A stretch of DNA of 64,000 bases from Bacillus sp. T3 (lineage in GTDB: Bacteria; Bacillota; Bacilli; Bacillales; Cytobacillaceae). The notes below the pieces were generated by a model that did not search any database, was not told the DNA's origin, and worked only from the letters and a program-made list of their open reading frames with translations. Positions 17,969-28,437 of this stretch are shown one piece after another. How positions within the stretch are numbered: position 1 is the stretch's first letter; each line of letters starts with the position of its first letter. The translations under genes were made by a program, and so were the position numbers. Location: positions 1,550,001-1,614,000 of the forward strand of contig NZ_CP137761.1 of the NCBI RefSeq assembly GCF_033449965.1, in the 5' to 3' direction.

Positions 17969-18253
17969 TATCCAAATTTATAGGCACCGTAAATGAAGCT
18001 ATGCCAAAGGTAATGACGGTAACAAGATTATTTTACTTAGCCTATAGGAAAAATCCTGAAGTACATTCGTTTGCTACGCCCAACAATAAAATCAATCCAC
18101 TTGGATAAGTTTTTAAGCAAGGAGGTAAAAAAATAAAGAAAAAGAGTCATAAGATGGTGGGACAACATCATAAATATATAGTGTCTTATAATACCTACAG
18201 GAAATGTTCAGGATAATTTTATCCCACTAACTCAAGATTCAGGAGGGGATCAC
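17969..18253 (+). promoter_or_regulatory. Leader region of spoIVA (no clear gene)
   Basis: Sporulation-type promoter expected here, since spoIVA is a sigma-E gene in Bacillus. A weak candidate is AGTCATAA followed 13 bases later by CATCATAAA near 18150. The stretch also holds a 35-codon open frame at 18001-18108 without a ribosome site, and a strong AGGAGG at 18120-18125 with no ATG/GTG/TTG at normal distance. I see no supportable gene. Confidence 0.35.
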
Positions 18254-19732
18254 TTGGAAAAGATAGATATTTTTAAAGATATCGCAGAACGGACTGGCGG
18301 TGACATTTATCTAGGGGTTGTTGGAGCCGTTCGCACTGGTAAATCTACTTTTATTAAAAAGTTTATGGAATTAGTAGTGTTACCAAACATTAGAAGCGAA
18401 GCAGAGCGTGCTCGTACACAAGACGAACTGCCCCAAAGTGCTGCCTGGAAAACGATCATGACAACAGAACCGAAATTTGTTCCGAATCAAGCCTCCTCCG
18501 TTCATGTTGGCGAAGGTTTAGATGTGAACATCCGGTTGGTTGACTGTGTTGGTTATACTGTGCCTGGTGCAAAAGGCTACGAGGATGAAAATGGTCCTAG
18601 AATGATTACAACACCTTGGTATGAAGAACCGATCCCATTCCATGAGGCCGCTGAAATTGGTACAAGAAAAGTAATTCAAGAGCATTCCACCATCGGGGTG
18701 GTCATAACAACAGATGGAACCATTGGTGAAATACCACGCTCAAACTATATTGAAGCTGAAGAACGAGTTATTGAGGAGTTAAAGGAAGTAGGAAAGCCAT
18801 TTATTATGATTGTCAACAGTGCCCAACCGTATCATCCCAATACAGAGGCTTTACGACTTGAATTGTCCGAGAAATATGATATCCCTGTATTAGCGATGAG
18901 CGTTGAGAGTATGCGGGACACGGATGTTATGAACGTACTTCGTGAGGCATTATATGAATTCCCTGTTTTAGAGGTGAATGTTAATTTACCAAGTTGGGTA
19001 ATGGTACTCAAGGAAAATCATTGGTTGCGTGAGAGCTACCAGGACGCTGTGAAAGACACGGTAAAAGATATCAAAAGATTAAGAGATGTAGACAGGGTCG
19101 TTCATCAATTCAGTGATTTCGAATTTATTGATAAAGCAGGTTTAGCAGGAATCGAAATGGGTCAGGGTGTTGCAGAAATAGATTTATATGCCCCTGATGA
19201 ATTATACGATGAAGTACTTAAAGAAATTGTTGGAGTCGAGATTCGTGGTAAGGATCATCTGCTTGCGTTAATGCAGGACTTTGCCCATGCGAAAACAGAG
19301 TATGATCAGGTATCAGAGGCGTTAAAAATGGTGAAGCAAACGGGGTACGGTATTGCAGCCCCTTCGCTTGCTGATATGAGTCTTGATGAGCCAGAAATCA
19401 TCCGTCAGGGATCTCGGTTCGGAGTACGCTTAAAAGCAGTTGCTCCTTCCATTCATATGATTAAAGTGGATGTCGAATCAGAATTTGCTCCAATAATTGG
19501 TACCGAAAAACAAAGCGAAGAATTAGTTCGCTATTTAATGCAGGATTTTGAAGATGATCCATTATCGATTTGGAACTCAGATATTTTTGGGCGAAGCCTA
19601 AGCTCAATTGTGCGTGAAGGTATACAGGCAAAGCTATCGCTTATGCCAGAAAATGCACGATATAAATTAAAGGAAACACTCGAGCGAATCATTAACGAAG
19701 GATCAGGTGGGTTAATCGCGATTATTTTATAA
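18254..19732 (+). CDS. spoIVA: SpoIVA, spore coat morphogenetic ATPase
   Basis: Forms the basement layer of the spore coat on the forespore surface by ATP-driven polymerisation. Length of 492 aa equals that of B. subtilis SpoIVA. The P-loop GAVRTGKST is near residue 24, a VDCVGYT (Walker B region) near residue 96, and an NSAQPYHP block near 195; the C-terminus GSGGLIAIIL is the membrane-targeting tail recognised by SpoVM. The TTG start lies eight bases after AGGAGGGG. A terminator follows. Confidence 0.97.
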   Translation: MEKIDIFKDIAERTGGDIYLGVVGAVRTGKSTFIKKFMELVVLPNIRSEAERARTQDELPQSAAWKTIMTTEPKFVPNQASSVHVGEGLDVNIRLVDCVGYTVPGAKGYEDENGPRMITTPWYEEPIPFHEAAEIGTRKVIQEHSTIGVVITTDGTIGEIPRSNYIEAEERVIEELKEVGKPFIMIVNSAQPYHPNTEALRLELSEKYDIPVLAMSVESMRDTDVMNVLREALYEFPVLEVNVNLPSWVMVLKENHWLRESYQDAVKDTVKDIKRLRDVDRVVHQFSDFEFIDKAGLAGIEMGQGVAEIDLYAPDELYDEVLKEIVGVEIRGKDHLLALMQDFAHAKTEYDQVSEALKMVKQTGYGIAAPSLADMSLDEPEIIRQGSRFGVRLKAVAPSIHMIKVDVESEFAPIIGTEKQSEELVRYLMQDFEDDPLSIWNSDIFGRSLSSIVREGIQAKLSLMPENARYKLKETLERIINEGSGGLIAIIL

Positions 19733-19740
19733 ATAATTTG

Positions 19741-19833
19741 CTGGCTCTCGGAGTTTAGCTTATGTAATAATTACGTGCAGAATCTATCGCACTTTATTGT
19801 TACATTGTGCTAATTCTAAGAGTCAGTTTTTTT
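19741..19833 (+). terminator. Terminator-like long hairpin after spoIVA
   Basis: CTGGCTCTCGGAGTTTAGC pairs imperfectly with GCTAATTCTAAGAGTCAG across a long loop, and the 3' arm is followed by seven T residues. Confidence 0.6.
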
Positions 19834-20208
19834 AAAAAATTCACGTTCGCTTTGTTTATTTTTGAGGAAAACGTGTTTTTATATGTGAAAACAGGGGAAA
19901 AGATGGAAAACTTATTACAATTATGTTTCAAAAGATGAAAAGATTCCCATTAAATCGCGGATTCTTCTTGATAAGCGGAAATGATTGTGATAATCTTTTA
20001 ACAGAATTAGCGTTGTGAGGACGTTAAACCTTATCAGTAAAGGGTTTTCGGCAATATTTATCGCTTTTAATCTTCATTTTTTCTACAATGGAGGGAAAAA
20101 TAAATAAATATTCATCATAACGTATAAAATTCTGTTTTTTTGTTTAGAAATGTAGGTAGTATCCTATTTTTACTGAAACGAACCACTTTTCGGGAGGAGG
20201 TGAAAAGC
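19834..20208 (+). other. AT-rich region upstream of hbs without a visible gene
   Basis: No open frame with a ribosome site is seen on either strand. B. subtilis hbs has two promoters in the equivalent region, so a long leader is expected, but I cannot place promoters with confidence. Confidence 0.5.
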
Positions 20209-20481
20209 ATGAACAAAACAGAACTAATTAGCGCAGTTGCTGAAGCAAGTGAACTTTCTAAAAAGGACGCTACTAAAGCAGTTGATGCTGTTTTTGATAC
20301 GATTCTAGAAGCGTTAAAAAATGGAGATAAAGTACAATTAATCGGTTTCGGAAACTTTGAAGTTCGTGAACGTGCTGCTCGTAAAGGACGTAATCCACAA
20401 ACTGGGGATGAAATCGAAATCGCTGCAAGCAAAGTTCCTGCTTTCAAACCAGGTAAAGCGCTTAAAGATGCAGTTAAATAA
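20209..20481 (+). CDS. hbs: HBsu, histone-like DNA-binding protein HU
   Basis: Small nucleoid protein that bends DNA; dimeric and essential in B. subtilis. The 90 aa sequence has the typical [20 protein letters not shown] start, the [20 protein letters not shown] arm region (DNA-intercalating proline in NPQ) and the [13 protein letters not shown] end. The ATG follows GGAGGAGGTG. A strong terminator lies directly downstream, so it is monocistronic. Confidence 0.97.
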   Translation: MNKTELISAVAEASELSKKDATKAVDAVFDTILEALKNGDKVQLIGFGNFEVRERAARKGRNPQTGDEIEIAASKVPAFKPGKALKDAVK

Positions 20482-20517
20482 TTACATAAACTTGCCTTGA
20501 GCGAACGCTTAAGCAGA

Positions 20518-20546
20518 AGACCGCGGTTCCATCCGCGGTCTTTTTT
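20518..20546 (+). terminator. Rho-independent terminator of hbs
   Basis: AGACCGCGG and CCGCGGTCT form a perfect GC-rich stem with a six-base loop, followed by six T residues. Confidence 0.92.
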
Positions 20547-20555
20547 CGTAAGTTG

Positions 20556-20606
20556 GAAGGGCTCCAGTCCTTTCGTGCGCTATACAAGGCGATTCCGCTT
20601 TTCTTA
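20556..20606. repeat. Remnant of repeat family 2 (copy 4)
   Basis: GGGCTCCAGTCC..GTGCGC..ACAAGGCGATTCCGCTTTTCTT resembles the edges of the family 2 repeats without their centre. Confidence 0.45.
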
Positions 20607-20788
20607 TAAATTACTAAAAATTTAAGTTAAACACGAAACTTGTCGCCTTTGCTTGTGTTAAAATGGTTATGCTAATATGTAAATAAATTATCTATATTTG
20701 AAAAATCAAGATAGGATTGGATTCCTTACGATGCTCTAGAAGCACACAAGCAGTTATATACATGTGAATTTGCAGGGGGTGACCTTTT

Positions 20789-21025
20789 TTGGAAAGAAAA
20801 AATGTGCTTAATGGAGAGTATATCGTCATTAAAGCAAATGATGATGGTGTGAATGTAATTGGATTAACAAGAGGAACCGATACACGGTTTCATCACTCGG
20901 AAAAGCTAGATCGTGGAGAAGTATTGATTGCTCAATTTACAGAACATACTTCTGCCATAAAAATTAGAGGCAACGCGAAAATACTGACTTGCTACGGAGA
21001 GATAGAAAGCGAAACGAAAAAATAG
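20789..21025 (+). CDS. mtrB: TRAP, tryptophan RNA-binding attenuation protein
   Basis: Forms an 11-subunit ring that, when loaded with tryptophan, binds GAG/TAG repeats in trp leader RNA and stops expression. The 78 aa sequence has [21 protein letters not shown] (tryptophan pocket) and [18 protein letters not shown] (RNA-binding lysine and arginine). The TTG start follows GCAGGGGGTG. Upstream mtrA (folE), present in B. subtilis, is not here. The trp operon it should control is not in this window. Confidence 0.95.
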   Translation: MERKNVLNGEYIVIKANDDGVNVIGLTRGTDTRFHHSEKLDRGEVLIAQFTEHTSAIKIRGNAKILTCYGEIESETKK

Positions 21026-21279
21026 AAAACATAAAAAACATATAAAACATAAATAGGTGTTTTTGCTCTACATAAGGGAGAAAGTTTTTTTAAATAATAT
21101 ATATGCCCAATACCTAAGCATTTATGATATAATTGTGACTGCTTTTACTCGGGTATGGACTCATAAGATGGATATGATTTGCGGCTATTGCAATGAGTTC
21201 TTTTTTGAAAAATGATGTTAAGTACTCTCTAGAATGGGAGTTTAAGTTATATATCTTTGGGGAAACAAGGGTGATTATT

Positions 21280-22092
21280 TTGCATGATATTCAAACAAAA
21301 TTAGCTGAGATGAAGGAGCTTATTGAACAAAGAGCTTTTCATCCTTATTTATTGAAAAATATTAAGACGCCGATGATTGATGAGGATAAAATTTTATTGC
21401 TCATCACAGTCCTTGATCAGCTAAATTTATCGGATATTGAAAAAACCACATATATTACTGCAACCATGTTAATTCAATTGGCCCTTGATACCCACGACTT
21501 TGTCCGTGCAAATTCAATTGATGAAGATTTTAAAAGTCAGCAGTTAACGGTGTTGGCTGGGGACTATTATAGTGGACTTTATTATAAATACCTTGCAAGT
21601 GTAAAAAATATCTCGTTAATACGAGAGCTGTCTGAAGCGATAAAGGAAATAAACGAGCAAAAAATTCTCCTCCATGATCGAAATCAAGTCCACAATATCG
21701 ATCAAATCCTTAATTGTTTAGAGAGAATCGAAGGAGCACTCTTTGATAAAATCTCTAACTATTTTAATGTGTCAATCTGGAATGATTTTACCTTAAAATT
21801 TTTATTAGCCAAAAGGCTTCTTCGTGAAAGAGAACAAATCATCACTACTGGAACCTCAATTGGTTATGATGCGATTAAGAAATTAAACCTTAAGGATACC
21901 AATGACAACTCATTATTTAGCCAGGAGAAAAATATTTTACGTGTTTTCGATCAAGCGATTCAGCGCACGATTAACCAAATGAACTCAGGTGCGGAAAACC
22001 ATCCTCTTATACAAGAATTGTTTGACCATCGAATTCAAGTGATCGTGGATGAGCATCAAAACATTGTAAAAACTTATGTGGAAGAAGGGTAA
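21280..22092 (+). CDS. hepS: Heptaprenyl diphosphate synthase component I
   Basis: Small, non-catalytic subunit of heptaprenyl-PP synthase, which makes the menaquinone-7 side chain together with HepT. About 270 aa, mostly helical, with FHPYLLKNIKTPMIDEDKILL near the N-terminus as in HepS. The start is uncertain: TTG 21280 lies about nine bases after AAGGGTG, while an ATG at 21193 would add 29 residues not seen in the family. It precedes menG and hepT, the conserved trio. Confidence 0.85.
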   Translation: MHDIQTKLAEMKELIEQRAFHPYLLKNIKTPMIDEDKILLLITVLDQLNLSDIEKTTYITATMLIQLALDTHDFVRANSIDEDFKSQQLTVLAGDYYSGLYYKYLASVKNISLIRELSEAIKEINEQKILLHDRNQVHNIDQILNCLERIEGALFDKISNYFNVSIWNDFTLKFLLAKRLLREREQIITTGTSIGYDAIKKLNLKDTNDNSLFSQEKNILRVFDQAIQRTINQMNSGAENHPLIQELFDHRIQVIVDEHQNIVKTYVEEG

Positions 22093-22095
22093 GAA

Positions 22096-22797
22096 ATGCA
22101 ACAATCAAAAGAAGAGCGTGTCCATAAGGTATTTGAGAAGATATATGGCAACTACGATAAAATGAATTCTGTTATTAGCTTTCAGCAGCATAAAAGATGG
22201 CGTAAGGATACGATGGGACGAATGAATGTCCAAAAAGGGAGCACAGCACTGGATGTATGCTGTGGAACAGCTGATTGGACTATTGCTATGGCTGATGCTG
22301 TTGGTCCAAACGGTAAAGTGGTTGGTTTAGATTTTAGTAAAAACATGTTAAAAATAGGCGAAGAAAAAGTGAAAACTTTACAAATGAAAAATGTTAACCT
22401 CATTCATGGGAATGCGATGGAGCTTCCTTTTGAGGATAATCATTTTGATTATGTGACAATTGGTTTTGGGTTACGAAATGTCCCAGATTATATGCAAGTG
22501 TTAAAAGAAATGAAGCGGGTGTTAAAGCCAGGAGGTTTAGCTGTTTGTCTTGAAACTTCACAACCAACGATGCTCGGTTTTAGACAGCTTTACTTTTTAT
22601 ATTTCCGGTTCATTATGCCTTTATTTGGAAGACTGTTTGCAAAAAGCTACAAAGAATATTCTTGGTTACAGGAATCAGCTAGAGATTTTCCAGGTATGGT
22701 TGAATTGAAAAAAATGTTTGAAGATGCTGGTTTTAAAAACGTCCGCTTTAAGCCATATAGCGGTGGTGTAGCAGCTGTACATATCGGAGAAAAATAA
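22096..22797 (+). CDS. menG: Demethylmenaquinone methyltransferase
   Basis: S-adenosylmethionine-dependent methyltransferase performing the last step of menaquinone synthesis (UbiE/MenG family). The 233 aa sequence has motif [16 protein letters not shown] near residue 50, [20 protein letters not shown] near 110, and the family signatures [10 protein letters not shown] and RVLKPGG. It starts three bases after hepS and is followed by hepT. Confidence 0.95.
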   Translation: MQQSKEERVHKVFEKIYGNYDKMNSVISFQQHKRWRKDTMGRMNVQKGSTALDVCCGTADWTIAMADAVGPNGKVVGLDFSKNMLKIGEEKVKTLQMKNVNLIHGNAMELPFEDNHFDYVTIGFGLRNVPDYMQVLKEMKRVLKPGGLAVCLETSQPTMLGFRQLYFLYFRFIMPLFGRLFAKSYKEYSWLQESARDFPGMVELKKMFEDAGFKNVRFKPYSGGVAAVHIGEK

Positions 22798-22862
22798 CCA
22801 CTACTCTTTCTTTGTTTAGAATAAATTTAAAAATAGATAGATTCAAAGCTGGTGAATACAAA

Positions 22863-23828
22863 ATGATGAAATTAAAATTAATGTATTCATTTTTGAGTTC
22901 GGATTTGAATGTTATTGAAAAAGAGCTTGAGGAGACCATTAATGCACAAGCTCCTTTATTGCGCCAAGCATCCTTGCATTTATTAAAAGCAGGAGGGAAA
23001 AGAATTCGCCCTGTTTTTGTTTTACTTGCTGGGAGATTTGGTGACTATGACATTAACGTAATCAAAAATGTTGCGGTAACCTTAGAACTAATCCATACAG
23101 CTAGTTTAGTCCATGATGATGTGATTGATGATGCTGAACTAAGACGTGGGAAGCAAACGATTAAAGCAAAATGGGACAATCGGATTGCTATGTACACTGG
23201 TGATTATATTTTTGCTCGTGCCTTGGAGCTTATGACTGAAATTAGTAATCCTGATGCTCATAAGATTCTTTCAAACACAATGGTGGAGCTTTGTCTTGGC
23301 GAAATTGAACAGATTAAAGATAAGTACCGTTATGATCAGAATCTTAGAGATTATTTGCGCAGGATTAAGCGGAAGACCGCATTACTAATTGCTGCAAGTT
23401 GTCAACTAGGTGCTGCATCCACAAATGTAAACGAAGAAATTCATAAGAAGCTTTTTCAATTTGGATATTTTGTAGGGATGTCCTTTCAAATCATAGACGA
23501 TGTACTAGATTTCACATCTACTGAGAAAGAGCTGGGAAAACCTGCAGGTGGTGACTTGTTGCAGGGGAATATTACTTTGCCTGTTCTATTTGCAATGGAG
23601 AATTGGGATATTAAGCAAGAAATCATTAAGGTCCATGAACACACCGAGAGAAGTGAAATGGATAAAATCATTGAATTGGTCAAAGATTCGGGTGCAATTG
23701 AACGCTCGCTTTCTGTAAGCGATCGTTATTTGGATAAAGCACTTGCCATATTAGAGGAGCTTCCGAAGATAAAAGCTAATAAAGTGTTACGCGAAATTGC
23801 TTTAAATATCGGGAAGAGAAAATTCTAA
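22863..23828 (+). CDS. hepT: Heptaprenyl diphosphate synthase component II
   Basis: Catalytic trans-prenyltransferase subunit. Both aspartate-rich motifs are present: LVHDDVIDDAELRRG (first, near residue 80) and IIDDVLDF (second, near 215), along with the GGKRIRPVFVLL substrate region. ATG ATG at 22863 was chosen because the family begins shortly before this point; an upstream extension to 22812 lacks a ribosome site. Length is 321 aa. Operon with hepS and menG. Confidence 0.94.
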   Translation: MMKLKLMYSFLSSDLNVIEKELEETINAQAPLLRQASLHLLKAGGKRIRPVFVLLAGRFGDYDINVIKNVAVTLELIHTASLVHDDVIDDAELRRGKQTIKAKWDNRIAMYTGDYIFARALELMTEISNPDAHKILSNTMVELCLGEIEQIKDKYRYDQNLRDYLRRIKRKTALLIAASCQLGAASTNVNEEIHKKLFQFGYFVGMSFQIIDDVLDFTSTEKELGKPAGGDLLQGNITLPVLFAMENWDIKQEIIKVHEHTERSEMDKIIELVKDSGAIERSLSVSDRYLDKALAILEELPKIKANKVLREIALNIGKRKF

Positions 23829-23830
23829 TA

Positions 23831-23859
23831 TTGCGAAAATTCCTAAACAATGTTACTAT
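23831..23859 (+). promoter_or_regulatory. Likely sigma-A promoter of ndk
   Basis: TTGCGA and TACTAT are separated by 17 bases, between hepT and ndk. Confidence 0.5.
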
Positions 23860-23914
23860 TTTCATGGATTGCAATTAAGCAATCCTTATACATAAGTAAC
23901 TAGGGGTGTTTTTA

Positions 23915-24361
23915 ATGGAAAAAACTTTTTTGATGGTAAAACCAGATGGCGTACAACGTAATTTAATTGGTGAAATTGTATCCCGTTTTGAGAAAAAAGG
24001 CTTCCAATTAGCTGGTGCGAAACTAATGAGCATTCCAGTTGAGCTTGCTGAACAACATTATGGTGAACATAAAGAGCGTCCTTTCTTTGGAGAGTTAGTC
24101 GACTTCATTACTTCAGGACCAGTGTTCGCAATGGTTTGGCAAGGGGAAAATGTAATTGCTACTGCAAGACAAATGATGGGATCAACGAATCCAAAAGATG
24201 CTGCACCAGGGACTATCCGTGGCGATTTTGGTGTAACAGTTGGTAAAAACATTATTCATGGCTCTGATTCACCTGAGAGTGCAGTTCGTGAAATCGGCTT
24301 GTTCTTTAAAGAAACAGAATTAGTAGAGTACAGTAAACTAGTGAATGACTGGATTTATTAA
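23915..24361 (+). CDS. ndk: Nucleoside diphosphate kinase
   Basis: Transfers the gamma-phosphate between nucleoside triphosphates and diphosphates through a phosphohistidine. The 148 aa sequence starts [20 protein letters not shown] and carries the active-site block [12 protein letters not shown] (catalytic histidine near residue 115). ATG 23915 is the usual start; a TTG/ATG extension upstream is not needed. The gene cheR, which follows ndk in B. subtilis, is absent; a terminator comes instead. Confidence 0.96.
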   Translation: MEKTFLMVKPDGVQRNLIGEIVSRFEKKGFQLAGAKLMSIPVELAEQHYGEHKERPFFGELVDFITSGPVFAMVWQGENVIATARQMMGSTNPKDAAPGTIRGDFGVTVGKNIIHGSDSPESAVREIGLFFKETELVEYSKLVNDWIY

Positions 24362-24376
24362 TCCATAATCGGGTAG

Positions 24377-24406
24377 GCACTTGTAATCATTACAAGTGCT
24401 TTTTTT
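24377..24406 (+). terminator. Rho-independent terminator after ndk
   Basis: GCACTTGTAA and TTACAAGTGC form a perfect stem and are followed by seven T residues. Confidence 0.9.
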
Positions 24407-24598
24407 GTATACGTTTACAGCAAGAACCGTTTTATAATCGGTTTATAAATCGATTTTTACAGATATTATGGTTCGTGCTACAATAAATACTATTGTAAAA
24501 TTAAATTTTTCAATTTTTAAATTTTTGCTATTTTTATTTTTTATGTCGTATGTTATATTGAGACATAATCCTTTAATGAGTTGAAGGAGGAAAGTATA

Positions 24599-25770
24599 AT
24601 GAGATATTTGACAGCCGGGAATCACATGGTCCCCAATTAACTACCATTATTGAAGGGATTCCAGCGGGAATGCCACTTGTAGCAGAGGACATCGATACTG
24701 ATTTGCAAAGAAGACAAAAAGGTCATGGTAGAGGCCGAAGAATGCAAATTGAGAAAGATACCGTCGAAATAATGTCCGGTGTACGACATGGTTCTACATT
24801 AGGATCTCCAATCACACTCGTTGTGGAAAACAATGATTGGAAGCATTGGACAAAAATCATGGGACAAGCACCGTTATCCCCTGAGGAAGAAAACGAAGTT
24901 AAAAGACAAATTTCAAGACCAAGACCAGGGCATGCAGATTTAAACGGTGCACTAAAATATGGTCATCGGGATATGAGGAATGTTTTGGAACGATCTTCAG
25001 CCAGAGAAACTACAGTTCGCGTGGCTGCTGGTGCAGTAGCCAAGAAACTCCTATCTTTACTTGGAATTCAAGTAGCCTCTCATGTAATCGAAATCGGGGG
25101 AGTGAAAGCCTCTAACGTTACGTACCAATCGGTTGCAGAACTAGCAGAGAAAACAGAAAATTCTCCAGTTCGTTGTATTGACCCAGTTGCTGAAAAAGCA
25201 ATGATGCAAGCCATTGATGATGCTAAACAAAATGGTGATTCAATTGGTGGAATCGTTGAGGTCGTTGTTGAAGGAATGCCATCAGGTGTTGGGAGCTATG
25301 TTCATTATGATCGTAAGCTTGATGCAAAAATTGCTTCAGCTATTGTCAGTATCAATGCTTTCAAAGGAGTAGAGTTTGGAATTGGATTCGAAGCTGCAAG
25401 GAAACCTGGAAGTGAAGTCCATGATGAAATTATCTGGAGTGAGCAACAAGGGTATACAAGAAGAACGAATCGATTAGGTGGATTTGAAGGTGGCATGACC
25501 ACGGGCGAACCTATCGTTGTTCGCGGTGTGATGAAGCCCATCCCAACACTCTACAAGCCATTGCAAAGTGTAGATATTGAAACAAAAGAACCTTTTACTG
25601 CAAGCATTGAAAGATCTGACAGTTGTGCTGTTCCTGCAGCCGCTGTTGTAGCCGAAAGTGCAGTTGCATGGGAGCTAGCAGGAGCCCTTGTTGAACAATT
25701 TTATAGTGATCGGTTTGATAAACTAGCAAGTCAGGTTCGCGAGTATCGAGAATATGCGAGGGAATTCTAA
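24599..25770 (+). CDS. aroF: Chorismate synthase, frame broken by one base
   Basis: Converts EPSP to chorismate using reduced FMN. ATG 24599 follows a strong AAGGAGG and encodes MRYLTAG; the frame breaks at GGG (24617-24619). Adding one G gives [20 protein letters not shown], the N-terminal signature, and a 390 aa protein, exactly the B. subtilis length. Other signatures: [20 protein letters not shown] and [15 protein letters not shown]. First gene of the aromatic cluster; its stop overlaps the aroB start. The E. coli name is aroC. Confidence 0.94.
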
Positions 25771-26841
25771 TGGAGTCAGTAATGATCCAAACCAAATCAA
25801 AACAATATCCTGTTTATATTGGTTCAGGTGTCATATCAAGTCTTCCATCATTTATAGAAGAAAGATTTTCGAATCTTTCTTCTGTATTAATTATATCGGA
25901 CCAAACCGTTGGAAGTTTATATTTATCGTCTCTTGAATCAAAACTAATTGGTTTTGAAACAACCTCCTTTTTAATTCCAAGTGGGGAAAGTGCAAAATCA
26001 TTTGATATATACTACGAATGTTTAACCTATGCTTTAGAACAAAAATTAGATCGGAAATCATTAATTATCTCCTTCGGTGGAGGGGTGGTTGGTGATTTGT
26101 CAGGTTTTGTTGCAGCAAGCTTCATGCGCGGGATTCCATTTATTCAAGTACCAACAACGATTCTTGCACATGATAGTGCAGTGGGTGGTAAAGTTGCAAT
26201 CAATCATCCGCTTGGGAAAAATATGATTGGTGCATTTCATCAGCCCGAAGCGGTGTTTTATGATTTGGATTTTCTTACGAGTTTACCAATTCGTGAAAAA
26301 AAATCAGGATTTGCTGAAGTAATAAAGCATGCGCTGATCCAAGATCCAAACTTTTATGATTGGCTAAGAAAGAATGTAACGGATTTAAACGAAATTAGCG
26401 GTGAAATTCTTGAACATTCTTTGCTCCGTGGAATTGAAATAAAGGGTGAAATCGTATCTCAGGATGAAAATGAACATGGGGTTAGGGCCTTCTTAAACTT
26501 TGGTCATACATTAGGTCATGCGATTGAAGCAGAATGTGGTTATGGAGAAATTAGCCATGGTGAAGCGGTTGTCATTGGTATGGTTTTTGCGTTAAACATA
26601 AGCAAGCAAGTAACTGGACTTGAATTTAATACGGATGAACTTGTTGGCTATCTGAAAAAGTTAGACTATCAGGTCACCATTCCAACCGGCTTAGTACCTG
26701 GAAAGATTACTTGATAGGATGAAGCAGGACAAGAAATCAGTTGCTCAGAAGGTTCGGTTTGTCTTATTAGATAAAATCGGGAAACCAGGTCTGTATGAAA
26801 TATCTGACGAAATGCTGTTAGCCTATTTGTCAGAGTTTTAG
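25770..26841 (+). CDS. aroB: 3-dehydroquinate synthase, frame broken by one base
   Basis: Second step of the shikimate pathway, from DAHP to 3-dehydroquinate, NAD- and metal-dependent. Signatures are GGGVVGDLSGFVAASFMRG (NAD loop, near residue 105), the KHALI segment and the metal histidines in FGHTLGHAIE (near 250). The frame breaks at GG (26700-26701). Removing one G gives PERLLDRMKQDKKSV and continues to a stop at 26841, for 356 aa. Start overlaps the aroF stop by one base. Confidence 0.93.
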
Positions 26842-26861
26842 AATCGAAGGGGGAAATTTGA

Positions 26862-27236
26862 ATGATCCGAGGGGTGAGAGGAGCCATCACTGTTAAAGAA
26901 GACAAAGAACCTGAGATTGTCTCGGCCACAGAGATGTTGGTTAAGCAAATGATTCAAGAAAACAATCTATCTGCTGATCAAGTCGCTTCTATTTTTATTT
27001 CTGTAACAGAGGATATCAAAGCAACATTTCCGGCCAAGGCTGTCAGGCTGATTGAAGGCTGGACGTATGTACCTGTTATGTGTATGAATGAAATACCGGT
27101 GCCAGGTTCTTTACAAAAGTGTATCCGTGTGATGATGCATGTCAATACAGATACTGTACAGGAAGAGATTGCTCATGTTTACTTAAAAGGTGCTGAAGTC
27201 TTACGTCCTGATTTAAATACATCTAAACAAAATTAA
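26862..27236 (+). CDS. aroH: Chorismate mutase, AroH type
   Basis: Monofunctional trimeric mutase that converts chorismate to prephenate. The 124 aa sequence starts MIRGVRGAITVKEDKE. It shows FISVTEDIKATFPAKAVR near residue 45 and the active-site arginine in KCIRVMMHVNT near 85, as in B. subtilis AroH. It sits after aroB. In B. subtilis the trpEDCFBA genes follow; here hisC follows after about 70 bases. Confidence 0.95.
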   Translation: MIRGVRGAITVKEDKEPEIVSATEMLVKQMIQENNLSADQVASIFISVTEDIKATFPAKAVRLIEGWTYVPVMCMNEIPVPGSLQKCIRVMMHVNTDTVQEEIAHVYLKGAEVLRPDLNTSKQN

Positions 27237-27305
27237 TACTGAAACTTTAGCTATGGATGATTTAAGAATAATCATAATTGAAGATGTAATACGGGGTGAA
27301 AAATC

Positions 27306-28409
27306 ATGCAATGGAAAGAACAAATATTAACCTTAGCTCCATATCAACCTGGAAAATCTATCGACTCAGTAAAAAAAGAATTTGGATTGGATAAGATCGT
27401 AAAGCTGGCATCTAATGAAAACCCTTATGGTTGTTCTGATAGAGTAGTGGAGGCACTTCAACAAGCGATACAAGCTTTAGAAATTTATCCTGATGGGTAT
27501 GCAACCAACCTTAGAACTGCTGTAGCAAAGCATTTACAAGTGGGAGAAGACCAACTGATTTTTGGAAATGGTTCTGATAATCTTATTCAGATTATTTCAC
27601 GTTCACTACTGACACCAGAATTCAACACTGTTATGGCGACCCCATCATTTTCACAATACAAGCACAATGCAGTTATTGAAGGAGCAGAAGTCCGTGAAAT
27701 TCCATTAATCAATGGTGAGCATGATTTATATGGGATGTTAAAAGCGATTGATACACAAACGAAAATCGTATGGGTATGTACACCAAACAATCCGACTGGG
27801 GTTTACATCACTGAAGACCGTCTAGTGAAATTCCTTGAACAGGTCCCTGAGAATGTTTTAGTTGTCATTGATGAAGCCTATTTTGAATATGTGACGGCAG
27901 ATGATTTTGTTGATTCAATTAAATTGGTAGAAAAGTATAGCAACCTTGTAATCCTTAGAACGTTCTCTAAAATCTACGGATTGGCTAGTCTTCGCGTTGG
28001 TTATGGTGTAGCGAATCCAGCCGTAATAAGAGCATTAGAACCGGTTAGAGAACCTTTTAATGTAAATACACTTGCTCAAATTGCTGCAACAACTGCCATA
28101 AATGATCAAGAATTTGTTGATGAATGTAGACAAAAGAATCAGGCGGGATTAGCACAGTTTTATCAATTCTGTAAAGAACAAAATTTAGACTATTTTCCAT
28201 CACAGGGGAATTTTATCTTAATTGATTTTAACCTTGACGGAAATGAAGTGTTTCAATCCCTGATGAAGCGGGGCTATATTGTTCGTTCAGGAGTCCCTTT
28301 AGGGTTTCCAACGGCAGTAAGGGTAACGGTTGGTTCGAAAGAGCAAAACGAAGGTGTTATTGCAGAAATGAAGCAGCTACTTGAAGCAAAGCGACCTCAA
28401 GTTAAATAG
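27306..28409 (+). CDS. hisC: Histidinol-phosphate / aromatic aminotransferase
   Basis: PLP-dependent aminotransferase acting in histidine synthesis and, in Bacillus, also in tyrosine and phenylalanine synthesis. The 367 aa sequence has ASNENPYG near the N-terminus, WVCTPNNPTG near residue 160, the IDEAYFEY block and the PLP-lysine region RTFSKIYGLASLRVGYG near 220. Placement between aroH and tyrA fits the dual role. Confidence 0.95.
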   Translation: MQWKEQILTLAPYQPGKSIDSVKKEFGLDKIVKLASNENPYGCSDRVVEALQQAIQALEIYPDGYATNLRTAVAKHLQVGEDQLIFGNGSDNLIQIISRSLLTPEFNTVMATPSFSQYKHNAVIEGAEVREIPLINGEHDLYGMLKAIDTQTKIVWVCTPNNPTGVYITEDRLVKFLEQVPENVLVVIDEAYFEYVTADDFVDSIKLVEKYSNLVILRTFSKIYGLASLRVGYGVANPAVIRALEPVREPFNVNTLAQIAATTAINDQEFVDECRQKNQAGLAQFYQFCKEQNLDYFPSQGNFILIDFNLDGNEVFQSLMKRGYIVRSGVPLGFPTAVRVTVGSKEQNEGVIAEMKQLLEAKRPQVK

Positions 28410-28437
28410 AAATAGGTTTTTAAAGGCGGTGGTCTTA

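Noticed and set aside
27237..27305. Decayed trp gene between aroH and hisC
   Set aside because: Only 69 bases separate the two genes and they contain just an ordinary leader and ribosome site.
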